A DNA stretch of 64,000 bases. Source: Bacteroidales bacterium (GTDB taxonomy: Bacteria > Bacteroidota > Bacteroidia > Bacteroidales > Muribaculaceae). The translations under genes and the position numbers were made by a program. The stretch lies in contig JAAVFL010000009.1 in NCBI GenBank assembly GCA_014800795.1, positions 1 to 64,000 of the forward strand, written 5' to 3'. The notes below the pieces were generated by a model that was not told where the DNA came from, made no database searches, and saw only the letters and a list, made by a program, of their open reading frames with translations. Below, piece after piece: positions 56,207 to 64,000 of this stretch; position 1 is the stretch's first letter; every line of letters starts with the position of its first letter.

Positions 56207-59200
56207 TTTTCTGATTCGGGTTTGCGGATTCTGAATATTACCGTATAGAAGAGAGGTAGAAGTATAAGGGTTATGACGGTTCCGGCCGTCAGACCTCCCA
56301 TAATGGTAAGAGCGAGCGAGCCATACATGGGATCGCCGAACAGCGGAATCATACCCACTATCGTAGTGAGCGATGCCATCAGCACCGGACGGACGCGGCT
56401 TACCGTAGCCTCAACCACCGCATGATACGGCGCACGTCCTTCTTCGGTCTGCTGTCGGTTGATCTCGTCGACAAGCACTATGGAGTTCTTCACCATCATA
56501 CCCATAAGCCCCATCAGACCGATGATTGCCATAAAGGTGAACGGTGTTCCGCTGACAAGGAGTGCCGGGGCGATGCCTACAAACACGAATGGCAGGCATA
56601 TAAGTATGAGCCACAGCTTCTTCCAGCTATTGAAGAGCATCAGAAGTATGGCGAGAATTATGAATGCGGTGATCGGAACGAACTTCAGAAGGTTCTTCAT
56701 TGCGTCGCCCTGAAGCTCCCCTTCACCGACCCACCTCATAGAATAGCCATCGGGAAGCTGTATGGCATCTATCCGGTCCTTGATGCTTTCCACAACTTTC
56801 GCCGGTGTGGCATCTGCCATCAGAGGATTGGGATCACATTCAGCCTCTATCACACGCCTGCCGTTGAGACGGTGAACGAGATTCTCTTCCCAGTCAAGGC
56901 TTATTCCGTTTGCCACGCTTCCAAGCGGAACTGTGCGGAACATCCGGTCGGCAAGTCCCGAAACATTTCCACCTGACAGCGCCTCGGCTACAGCGCCGTC
57001 GTCGAGACGCACGTTTGTCATTGTCCACACCGGAATATTCTCAAGATCGGAAATTCTGGAACCGTCGGCATCGCGCACAAGCAGGTTCACCATCAGCATC
57101 CTGTCCTGATCGGGCATCACACCGATTGTCATACCGTCGGTAGCCGCCTGAAGAGCATTCCCCACATCGGCGCGGCTCACTCCGGCACGCACACCCGACG
57201 GATGGTCGTAACCAGCTACAAGTTTCTTCGCCATCGGGCGCCAGTTGTTCTCTACGGAATAAGGGTCCACATACGGACTATCGCGCATTATCTGCTCTGC
57301 CTCGTTGCTGAGCCGCTTCAACACGGCCGGATCCGGTCCGGCGAACTCAACCTCCACAGTATGGGAGGTGGATATCGAGAAGTTATATTTCCTGATTCGG
57401 ATATACGCGTCGGGATATGAGGAACGTAAATCGCGCAGAATCACAGGAATCTGCTCTACCACGGTCCGGTAACTGTCGCAATCAACAATCAATTCGGCAT
57501 AATTGTCGCCTCCCGACGACATGGGGCGCACAAGACAATAACGCGCAGGAGCCGCTCCCATGCTCATCGCCACACGTTCCACCGCCGGATTAGTCCGAAG
57601 CTCGGCCGACATGGCGAGCATCTGCTCGCGTACGGTATCGGGAGAAGTCTGCGGCGGGAAATAGCATTCTACAACAAACTGCTTGTAGTCGAAATCGGGG
57701 AAGAAAAGTTGTTTCACCTTCATCATGCCCCACATACTCAGCGCAAGAAGAGCCAGCGACAATACGACTGTAATCCATTTGAAGCGTATCAGAGCGCCTA
57801 CAGAACGACGCACAAAGCGGTGGGCCGGAGAATTCATAACCACCTCACTCTTCTGCTGCCCGTTTTCATCAGATTTTTCTGACGATTTATCTTTACCCAT
57901 CCATGCCGCTGCGCAGACCGGCACCTGCACCAGAGCGAGCACCCAGCTCGCAAGAAGACTTACACAAAGCACCAGAAAAAGGTCGCCGGCATATTCTCCG
58001 GCCGAATCGGGCGACAGATATATGCCCACGAATGTAGCGGCGGCGATTACGGTAGCACCCAACAGCGGCATGGCTGTGCGCCGACCCGTATCGTAGAGAT
58101 ACCGGCTTGCAGGCAGACCCCGCTTGCGGTCCACGAGTATACCGTCCATGATAACCACGGCATTGTCCACAAGCATACCCATTGCCACAATAAAGGCACC
58201 GAGCGAGATGCGCTGCAAGGTCGTGCCACACTGGAGCAGTATCGGGAACGAGACTGCGATCGTAAGCACCAGACCGAAACCTATAATGACACCGCTACGG
58301 AAACCCATGGTGAACACAAGCACAAGAATCACGATAACCACTGACGCCAGCAGATTCCACATGAACGACGATATGGCGTCGCTAACCTTGTCGGGCTGAA
58401 AGAAAATCTTTTCGGTCTCCATACCGGCAGGCAAACTTTTCATAACCTCTGCGAGACGGGCATCCACTGCCTTGCCTACATCGGGAACTATAGCGTCGGT
58501 CTCCATTGCCACACAGATTGCTATCGCCGGCTGCTCGTTCACGAAGAATCCGTTGCGCTGGGGATCGGTAAGCGCGCGCTCTATAACAGCTATATCACCT
58601 AGGCGCACAAGTTTGCCATCGGGAGTTGATACTGTCAGATCACGCAGCTCCTCTTCGTTGTTGACCGGAGCATCTATCCTGACCTGAACGGCATCGTTGC
58701 CGGTGCGGTAGTTGCCGCCGGCTACAGGTTTCCCTACCGCCTGAAGAGCGCTCATAATCTGCGTGGGGAGAAGCCCGTTCCGTGCGAGTTCATCTTTCGG
58801 AAGCGTCACGTTTATCACCTCCTCGAGATTGCCCGCTATCGAAACCCGCTTCACACCGGGAACCGACAACAGCTCGCGGCGCAGATACTTCGCATAACGG
58901 TAAAGTTCCGGATAGCTGTATCCCTCGCCTGTAAGCGCATAAAAAATACCGTAGACATCCATCATGTCGTCGAGTACCACGGGAGAATATGTACCCGACG
59001 GTAAGCGTGACGCCACATCATTTACCTTGCGGCGAAGCTGGTCGAAGTGCTGCTCGAGATCCTCGATCAGCACCGACATCTTGAACTCCACCGTTATCAT
59101 GGCCATACCGGGCTGACAGTCGGTCTTTATCTTGTACACATCGGGAAGGGTGCGGAGTTCATCCTCCATCATCTGCGCCACATTCAGCTCTACCTCATGA

Positions 59201-59370
59201 GCCGATGCACCCGGATAGGGAACAACCACCATAGCCTGCTTCACAGGCACGGCCGGATCCTCAAGCTTGGGCATGTAGAGAAAGGCTATGATACCTGCAA
59301 GCATTATACCTCCGAGCAACGACCAGAACAGCGTTCGCCGTTGCATGAAAAACTCTGCGATACGCGTCAT
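56203..59370 (-). CDS. RND superfamily efflux pump (AcrB-like)
   Basis: 1055 residues, the usual length, with twelve hydrophobic helices. Helix 1 starts at MQRRTLFWSLLGGIMLAGII; TM4 has GMLVDNAVVIMDGI (proton-relay Asp; the second Asp of AcrB is Asn here, a common variant in other RND groups); TM10 has GMMVKNSIVLVDEINR with the Lys. Large periplasmic loops lie between TM1-2 and TM7-8. Exports drugs, bile compounds or lipids; substrate unknown. Coupled to both partners by 4-nt overlaps. Confidence 0.93.
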   Translation of the reverse strand: MTRIAEFFMQRRTLFWSLLGGIMLAGIIAFLYMPKLEDPAVPVKQAMVVVPYPGASAHEVELNVAQMMEDELRTLPDVYKIKTDCQPGMAMITVEFKMSVLIEDLEQHFDQLRRKVNDVASRLPSGTYSPVVLDDMMDVYGIFYALTGEGYSYPELYRYAKYLRRELLSVPGVKRVSIAGNLEEVINVTLPKDELARNGLLPTQIMSALQAVGKPVAGGNYRTGNDAVQVRIDAPVNNEEELRDLTVSTPDGKLVRLGDIAVIERALTDPQRNGFFVNEQPAIAICVAMETDAIVPDVGKAVDARLAEVMKSLPAGMETEKIFFQPDKVSDAISSFMWNLLASVVIVILVLVFTMGFRSGVIIGFGLVLTIAVSFPILLQCGTTLQRISLGAFIVAMGMLVDNAVVIMDGILVDRKRGLPASRYLYDTGRRTAMPLLGATVIAAATFVGIYLSPDSAGEYAGDLFLVLCVSLLASWVLALVQVPVCAAAWMGKDKSSEKSDENGQQKSEVVMNSPAHRFVRRSVGALIRFKWITVVLSLALLALSMWGMMKVKQLFFPDFDYKQFVVECYFPPQTSPDTVREQMLAMSAELRTNPAVERVAMSMGAAPARYCLVRPMSSGGDNYAELIVDCDSYRTVVEQIPVILRDLRSSYPDAYIRIRKYNFSISTSHTVEVEFAGPDPAVLKRLSNEAEQIMRDSPYVDPYSVENNWRPMAKKLVAGYDHPSGVRAGVSRADVGNALQAATDGMTIGVMPDQDRMLMVNLLVRDADGSRISDLENIPVWTMTNVRLDDGAVAEALSGGNVSGLADRMFRTVPLGSVANGISLDWEENLVHRLNGRRVIEAECDPNPLMADATPAKVVESIKDRIDAIQLPDGYSMRWVGEGELQGDAMKNLLKFVPITAFIILAILLMLFNSWKKLWLILICLPFVFVGIAPALLVSGTPFTFMAIIGLMGLMGMMVKNSIVLVDEINRQQTEEGRAPYHAVVEATVSRVRPVLMASLTTIVGMIPLFGDPMYGSLALTIMGGLTAGTVITLILLPLFYTVIFRIRKPESEK

Positions 59371-60437
59371 AGCAATCCTCCGACGTTAGTTTCCGACGGT
59401 TCGGCTATCACTCTCACCTTTTCGCCCGGAGTAAGCACATTCACCCCTGCGCGCACCACATTATCGGAAAGTGCTACTCCTGACGTAACGGCAATACCAT
59501 TCCCTGAACGGCCATGATCTACCTCCACCTGACGTTTCGCTACAGTGGAATCAGGCTGGAGAACCCACACACACTCCACCCCGCCGGCATCGCGGAAGAG
59601 AGCCGACACCGGAAGCCATACCGCTGGCCGGATGTCGGCCTGGCTGTCCGTCACCTCTACCGCCACATCCATGTTCATTCCAGATACGAGCGATTTCACC
59701 TCGGCTGCGGGAACCGCCAGTCTCATCCGGTAGAGCTGATTGCTGTCTGCCTTGGGAACAAGGCTCTGGAATGTCAGCGGAATCCACTGCCCGTTGTCTC
59801 TTCCGGAGGGGCGGCAAGAGAAACCACTGAAATCCGATGCACGCTCATATAGCGACGACGGGATATCGACAACCACCTCCATACCGCTTACATCAAGCAG
59901 ACTGAACACCGATGTGCCCGCATCTACCATTTCGGCCGGTGAGAAATTAACGCTCTGTATGTATCCTGCGACCGGTGCATAAAGCTTCGTATAATCGAGC
60001 TTGTTTTTGTTCACCTGAAGTTGCACGCCGAGCTGACGCAAACCGGCCGTAGCCTTCTCATAATCGTTTACCGACATGCTGTTCTTCTCGAAAAGACGGG
60101 TTGCACGCTCCACTTCATCGCGGAGTTGATCGTATTGAATCTGGGCAGCTTCCACTCCGAGAAGGTAATCGGCATCATCCAGCTCGGCAAGCAACTGGCC
60201 GCGGCTCACATAGTCACCCTCCTTTACAAGAATACGCTTCAACTGACCGGGTGTCTTGAATCCGAGACTTATACCATCAGTCTCCTCCACCACACCTGAA
60301 AAGGTTTTACGTTCCATACCGTCAGCCGCTACGGGATTTGTAACGCAGACACTATGTCCGAAACTGCCACCATCCTGTTGCTTCGCGCAACCACAAAGCA
60401 ACAGCGAAGCGCACAATGCGGTTATAACTCTGTTCAT
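59367..60437 (-). CDS. RND periplasmic adaptor lipoprotein (HlyD/AcrA family)
   Basis: 356 residues from the ATG at 60437 (MNRVITALCASLLLCGCAKQ), where the lipobox LLCGC is found; an upstream frame adds 46 residues without a signal. Barrel-sandwich domain with GFKTPGQLKRILVKEGDYVS and the matching half KLYAPVAGYIQSVNFSPAEM, a coiled coil at ~95-140, and beta-barrel domains after 170. First gene of the pump operon; a near-consensus GAACTTTG lies 29 nt upstream. No regulator gene is adjacent. Confidence 0.9.
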   Translation of the reverse strand: MNRVITALCASLLLCGCAKQQDGGSFGHSVCVTNPVAADGMERKTFSGVVEETDGISLGFKTPGQLKRILVKEGDYVSRGQLLAELDDADYLLGVEAAQIQYDQLRDEVERATRLFEKNSMSVNDYEKATAGLRQLGVQLQVNKNKLDYTKLYAPVAGYIQSVNFSPAEMVDAGTSVFSLLDVSGMEVVVDIPSSLYERASDFSGFSCRPSGRDNGQWIPLTFQSLVPKADSNQLYRMRLAVPAAEVKSLVSGMNMDVAVEVTDSQADIRPAVWLPVSALFRDAGGVECVWVLQPDSTVAKRQVEVDHGRSGNGIAVTSGVALSDNVVRAGVNVLTPGEKVRVIAEPSETNVGGLL

Positions 60438-60588
60438 CTTATGAATTATCTGAAAATTAAGGTTACAAAGTTCGCGGTTTTCCATCATTCCACAGTTGCC
60501 GAAAAGTCTGAATCTTTCGCCAAAATCTCCTATTATCCATCTTTCCTCCAAGTATTCGGCAAATAAGAAAAACATCCGGTTTAATCCA

Positions 60589-60607
60589 TAATCCGATTAC
60601 CGGATTA
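60589..60607. repeat. Short inverted repeat beyond the HUH gene
   Basis: taatccg (60589-60595) and cggatta (60601-60607) form a perfect 7-bp stem with a 5-nt loop, 5 nt after the stop of the minus-strand gene. It may be a terminator arm or transposase-related site. Confidence 0.4.
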
Positions 60608-60611
60608 CATA

Positions 60612-61517
60612 TTAACGGCGGGACAACCGGGCTGCCGACGGCTCTAGTTTCGCTATAGCGGAAGCAATGCCATTGAGCTTCTGAGCCTGGGAATAATGCA
60701 TTGCTTTGGGCGGCGTGGAAAATTCTTCTGTACTGATAATCAACAGACGCCCTTCAGCACAGAGATCGAACAAGGATTTATATGGCTTTGCACGCTCTGA
60801 AAAGCGATAATCAAGAACAATTATAATGCCATTGCCATTCTCTATCGCTTTGGCGCGTATCTCCTTCTCGGCAGGATTGATGAATGGAGATACCAATACT
60901 CCTCCGCAACGGATTGTCTCGTCCCATTCCTTCATTCTATCATCCAGATCCATCATCTTGCTTTTATCACGGCTGATCTTTACAAACGACTTTACCGGAT
61001 TATCAAGCAGGAACAGATTACCGTAAAGCCCGCATTTCGTTCCTTCAATCTCAATCATAAGCTTATGATAGAAATAATCGGCACAAAGTTTCTTCACAAG
61101 GTAGCGACGCGGATTGTCGGCAATGTAATTATAAAAAGCGTCTTTGCTACCGGCACGGAAGGCAATTTTGTCATTAAATCCGGCCTCAAACATCGGAACC
61201 TTATTCTTTGCCAGCTCTGATTCGGGATTTCTGACCCAGAATTCCTTTGAACAGATGCTTTTGAAAGCCGCAATCATCGATCCCAACAGTAATGCGGTGC
61301 TCTGAGTGACAAACAATTCAAAATGGATGTGATCAGGCATCGCTATGCGGCGAAGGATCTTCAGCTCTGGATAACTTACGCATAGCTCATTCATTGCCGC
61401 GTATATTATTTCACCTACAGGGGAAATAGTGACTAATGGTGATATTTTCTGGGAAGCCGGATCTGCTGCAATATAGGAGAAGACCGGATATGAGGGAGAT
61501 TTAAGGATTGTGATCAT
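60612..61517 (-). CDS. Y1 transposase-like (HUH) protein with a C-terminal Rossmann-like domain
   Basis: 301 residues from the ATG at 61517. N-terminal Y1/REP-associated transposase fold: HUH motif AMPDHIHFELFV (His63, His65) and a likely nucleophile Tyr131 in NYIADNPRRYLVKKL. Residues about 165-301 form a second domain with CGGVLVSPFINPAEKEIRAK, GIIIVLDYRFSERAKPYKSL and CAEGRLLIIS, a pattern resembling Rossmann/SLOG-type domains found in Bacteroidales. It may be a domesticated transposase rather than a mobile element; no second transposon gene is seen. Hairpins flank it. Confidence 0.8.
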   Translation of the reverse strand: MITILKSPSYPVFSYIAADPASQKISPLVTISPVGEIIYAAMNELCVSYPELKILRRIAMPDHIHFELFVTQSTALLLGSMIAAFKSICSKEFWVRNPESELAKNKVPMFEAGFNDKIAFRAGSKDAFYNYIADNPRRYLVKKLCADYFYHKLMIEIEGTKCGLYGNLFLLDNPVKSFVKISRDKSKMMDLDDRMKEWDETIRCGGVLVSPFINPAEKEIRAKAIENGNGIIIVLDYRFSERAKPYKSLFDLCAEGRLLIISTEEFSTPPKAMHYSQAQKLNGIASAIAKLEPSAARLSRR

Positions 61518-61523
61518 ATAAAT

Positions 61524-61552
61524 GCAACGGCTACGGTAATCATGACCGTTGC
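61524..61552. repeat. Inverted repeat just upstream of the HUH gene
   Basis: gcaacgg (61524-61530) and ccgttgc (61546-61552), perfect 7-bp arms with a 15-nt loop, immediately before the ATG. It could shape the leader or be a binding site for the encoded protein. Confidence 0.4.
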
Positions 61553-61610
61553 AGCGCCGGTTGAAGCTATGGAGAAAGGGGCGCATAAATTTCGATTTTT
61601 CGTCGGGATA

Positions 61611-61682
61611 ACCGCAAGCTAAAACTTGCTCACTTAACCGATTTAGCTTTCCCGGTTATGTGAGCAAGCTTCAGCTTGCGGT
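61611..61682. repeat. 72-nt near-perfect extended hairpin (REP-like)
   Basis: Arms 61611-61633 and 61660-61682 (accgcaagctaaaacttgct... and its complement) match in 21 of 23 positions; an inner helix taaccg/cggtta follows after a one-nt mismatch, with a 12-nt loop. It lies 94 nt upstream of the HUH gene and 14 nt after the GH127 stop. Without a T-run in either direction it is more like a REP-type element than a terminator. Confidence 0.65.
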
Positions 61683-61696
61683 TTCAATTGCAGTTT

Positions 61697-63724
61697 TTAT
61701 TTTTCGGAGGTGGGGAAAGAGGCGATGCGGAGGCGTGCCGCACCCATCGGAACGAGGGTTATCTCGTCGATCTGCTCGCTGCGGGGAGCATCCTGACGGG
61801 GAAGAACACCCGTGATGCCGGTTTCATCGATACCCCACGACGGGATGGTGCGGCCGGTAGCTGTAACTTTCAGAGGCACATTCTCCAGTGTGAACGGCTG
61901 ATTGTCGGCCGGCCAGGGAAGGCGTTCTACCTTGAAGCCGGCGAACGGATTGCTTTCCGGAAGTATCAGCGAGTAGTTCCATGCCGATTCGGGATAGATC
62001 TCATAGGTAGGCCATTTCTCAGGATCAGCACCCTCGAGCCAGTGGGAATCGCCGATCGCTACCTCGGCCGAATTAACCTTGTTATAACGCTCGTCGATGC
62101 GGAGCGAGAGAGTCAGCGGACCGTAGTTCACCGACGCACTGTTCTGGTTCGTCGGCCAGCGGCGCAGCGACAGCTCCATCGGGAAAATCAATTCTACAGC
62201 ATCGCCATCGGCCCATTCACCCTCTATCTTCAGATATTTTCCGGCTTCCGGTTTGCCTACGCTATGGCCGTTCACACGTGCGGTAGCACCCTTTGTCCAC
62301 GACGGAATGCGGAAATACATCGGGAATTCGGCTTTCTCCTTAGCGGAAACCACAAAGCGGAGAGTATCGCTGAAAGGATAACGGGTATCTTCGGCTATAG
62401 TCACCTCCTTGCCGTCGGCAACCTCGAGAGTGGCGCGGCTGGGAGCGTAGACGGTGTATGCCACACCATGATCGGGAGTTGCGAAAGCGAGAGCCTGCGT
62501 GAACGACGGCCATCCCAGCCCGTGGTTATGCTGGCAGCAGCGCGAGCTGAAGGGGTTCATGTTGAGGAACGGACCATGGTTGTCGATACCGGGATGATGG
62601 TTCTTCGAATCGCTTATGGTATGATTAGGCGAGGTTATGTAGCGGAGTGCCTTGAGATCGGAAGTCATAGCAGCCGGGAACGAGTTGAAGGCCACATCCT
62701 CCATATTCTCAGCCCAGAGGGGATCGGCAGTGATGCCGAGCATCACACCGTCGGAAAGTATCTGTTCGGCAAAGCCGCATGTTTCGGTGCCCTGACGGGG
62801 ATCTACGTAACCGATACGGGCATTCTCGTCGGCGCCGAACATACCCCCCGGAACCTGACCGTAGGTGCGGCGGATAAGGTCGTGAACATTATATGTGGCC
62901 GTAAGCATGGCTGAATCGCCGTTGACAAGGTACATTTCGGCCGGTTCGCGGAAATACTGTGCGATATTGACGTTATGCCAGTTGGGCAGACGGGCGGGGT
63001 TGGTGCAGTCGGCGTTGTTGCGGTGTATCTTCTCGATCAGCGGAAGCACCGATGCATCGCCTGTCTGGTTATAATACCATACCACGCTCCACATGTTGTC
63101 GCCGCCGCGGCAGTTTTCCCAATAGTCTTCCAGGAAATTTTCGTCGGCCTGAGCCATCTCCCACTCGAAATAGCGCTTCATGAATGGAAGCACCCGCTCA
63201 TCGGCGGTATATTCGTAGTAATTCTGAAGAATCCAGAGCATGATCATCTGCGCCCATACCTCCGGTTTGCCGTTGCGAAGGTTTAGCGGTCCGAAATAGC
63301 CATCCTCTGTCTGCGATGCAAGCACCGCATCGATCCAGAACTTGGATTCATTGAGCATGTTCTCGTCGTCGAGCAGATAAGCCAGATGGCTGTAGCCGCG
63401 AAGCCAGTAGGGAACCTCCTCCCATCCGCGGTCGCCACCCTCTACGAGCCATGCGTTGTTGTTGCGGTCGAGCCACGCGCTGATCTCGCTGAGATGACCG
63501 TTGAGCCCGTCGCGCTGCAGCTCGAGCTGGCGCAGCAGCCACCCTTCAGGCTTTATGGCGCCGGCAGGCAGTTTTTCAAGCATCAGCGGGCGCAACGGCG
63601 TTTCCCCGCTAATTTCAGGTGTGAACGGGCGGTCTACAGTCTGAGCCTTAAAACCGTCAGCTCCTCCACACGACGCAGTAAAAAGCAACAGCCCCGAGGC
63701 TGCGCATGATAACAGAAATTTCAT
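61697..63724 (-). CDS. GH127-type beta-L-arabinofuranosidase-like lipoprotein
   Basis: 675 residues from the ATG at 63724 (MKFLLSCAASGLLLFTASCG, lipobox at Cys19). An earlier ATG at 63757 is excluded by the promoter lying across it. DUF1680/GH127 features: an alpha/alpha barrel with LLRQLELQRDGLNGHLSEIS, the ETC of GTETCGFAEQI and CC of SSRCCQHNHGLGWPSF, corresponding to the zinc and nucleophile Cys site. C-terminal beta-sandwiches follow. It probably releases L-arabinose-type residues from plant glycans in the periplasm; GH146 or a related family is possible. Confidence 0.88.
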   Translation of the reverse strand: MKFLLSCAASGLLLFTASCGGADGFKAQTVDRPFTPEISGETPLRPLMLEKLPAGAIKPEGWLLRQLELQRDGLNGHLSEISAWLDRNNNAWLVEGGDRGWEEVPYWLRGYSHLAYLLDDENMLNESKFWIDAVLASQTEDGYFGPLNLRNGKPEVWAQMIMLWILQNYYEYTADERVLPFMKRYFEWEMAQADENFLEDYWENCRGGDNMWSVVWYYNQTGDASVLPLIEKIHRNNADCTNPARLPNWHNVNIAQYFREPAEMYLVNGDSAMLTATYNVHDLIRRTYGQVPGGMFGADENARIGYVDPRQGTETCGFAEQILSDGVMLGITADPLWAENMEDVAFNSFPAAMTSDLKALRYITSPNHTISDSKNHHPGIDNHGPFLNMNPFSSRCCQHNHGLGWPSFTQALAFATPDHGVAYTVYAPSRATLEVADGKEVTIAEDTRYPFSDTLRFVVSAKEKAEFPMYFRIPSWTKGATARVNGHSVGKPEAGKYLKIEGEWADGDAVELIFPMELSLRRWPTNQNSASVNYGPLTLSLRIDERYNKVNSAEVAIGDSHWLEGADPEKWPTYEIYPESAWNYSLILPESNPFAGFKVERLPWPADNQPFTLENVPLKVTATGRTIPSWGIDETGITGVLPRQDAPRSEQIDEITLVPMGAARLRIASFPTSEK

Positions 63725-63754
63725 GGTGATATACGTTGTAGTTTTGTTGTTTTG

Positions 63755-63785
63755 CAAAGATACGATTTTCCTCTCTAAGACACAA
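63755..63785 (-). promoter_or_regulatory. Promoter of the GH127 gene
   Basis: Minus strand TTG (63783-63785), 20-nt spacer, TATCTTTG (63755-63762). A start near 63748 leaves about 24 nt of leader before the ATG at 63724 and excludes the longer reading frame. Confidence 0.75.
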
Positions 63786-63849
63786 CGGTATCACCTTTAT
63801 TACGCTAAAAGGAGACGTTATCCCGGAAGTTCTTTTCACACACTGACAA

Positions 63850-64000
63850 TCATTCCTCGCGTGGCGCGAACACGCGGCGCACCGCATCGAGATAGCCGTA
63901 GCCGTAGCGGTTGCAGGGCTGAAGGAAGCTCGTCTCGGTCCACTCGTTCCAGCTGTTGATGGTGATGAGCGGAGCCTGATCGGGATGCGCATCGGCATAC
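63850..64000 (-). CDS. C-terminal end of a WbsX/GH99-like protein (partial)
   Basis: The window edge cuts the gene; 49 residues remain, ending in APREE. The motif ITINSWNEWTETSFLQP followed by NRYGYGYLDAVRR is the C-terminal signature of glycosyltransferase WbsX/GH99-like domain proteins. With the GH127 gene 125 nt downstream it may be part of a glycan-utilisation set. Confidence 0.75.
   Translation of the reverse strand, partial: YADAHPDQAPLITINSWNEWTETSFLQPCNRYGYGYLDAVRRVFAPREE

Noticed and set aside
56203-59370. Loss of the proton relay in the RND pump (Asn in VDNAVVIMD)
   Set aside because: The first Asp, the Lys of TM10 and the overall length are present, and VDNA-type sequences are known from other RND groups.
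61676-62914. 412-residue open frame opposite the GH127 gene
   Set aside because: It lies inside a well-supported gene on the other strand and shows no recognisable fold.

Overview
The window looks like chromosomal DNA of a gut Bacteroidales, most likely family Muribaculaceae. This is inferred from the proteins, from the moderately high GC content and from promoters. Promoters repeatedly show the Bacteroidetes -7 box TAnnTTTG (several with a TTG box 20 nt upstream), and genes lack Shine-Dalgarno-like leaders. No prophage, CRISPR array, plasmid gene or conjugative element was seen.

Layout. 1-3.7 kb: a secreted DUF1460 peptidoglycan amidase-like protein, enolase and an MgtC-like membrane protein. 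3.8-23.9 kb, all on the minus strand: the str-S10-spc-alpha supercluster, transcribed rpsL to rplQ with fusA, secY, map, infA and rpoA inside. Its gene order is canonical, but several spacers are long and hairpin-rich. One of them, between rplE and rpsN, carries a terminator-like hairpin followed by a promoter-like box. 24-27.7 kb: bioB with a cytidylate-kinase-like gene, a DUF308-like membrane protein, and the methyl-cycle/AI-2 pair mtnN-luxS. 27.8-31.9 kb: coaX, an outer-membrane barrel, lptC and a CorC/GldE-like CBS protein. 32.1 kb: a single tRNA-Asp(GTC) with its own promoter and terminator. 32.3-40.5 kb (minus): a secreted alpha/beta hydrolase, a YihX-like HAD phosphatase, korB-korA, a WYL regulator, two DUF1573 proteins and rlmN.

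40.6-49.5 kb (plus): polA (proofreading residues apparently lost), meaB, glgB, a TIGR02757 protein and a GH32-like lipoprotein. 49.5-49.8 kb: a gene-free stretch with a consensus promoter and a strong terminator, read here as a small RNA gene. 49.8-54.8 kb: an EamA transporter (minus), hflX, dgt and a TPM-domain membrane protein. 54.9-60.4 kb (minus): a translationally coupled tripartite RND efflux operon. 60.6-61.7 kb: a Y1 (HUH) transposase-like protein with a second C-terminal domain, next to a 72-nt near-perfect hairpin. 61.7-64 kb (minus): a GH127-type lipoprotein and the C-terminal end of a WbsX/GH99-like protein cut by the window edge.

Most of the window is housekeeping. The best candidates for undescribed biology are non-coding or small: the putative sRNA at about 49.66-49.81 kb, the HUH protein with its hairpin, alternative helices in the bioB leader, and the structured gaps inside the ribosomal cluster. 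All functional statements come from reading the sequence; no database search or folding program was run.
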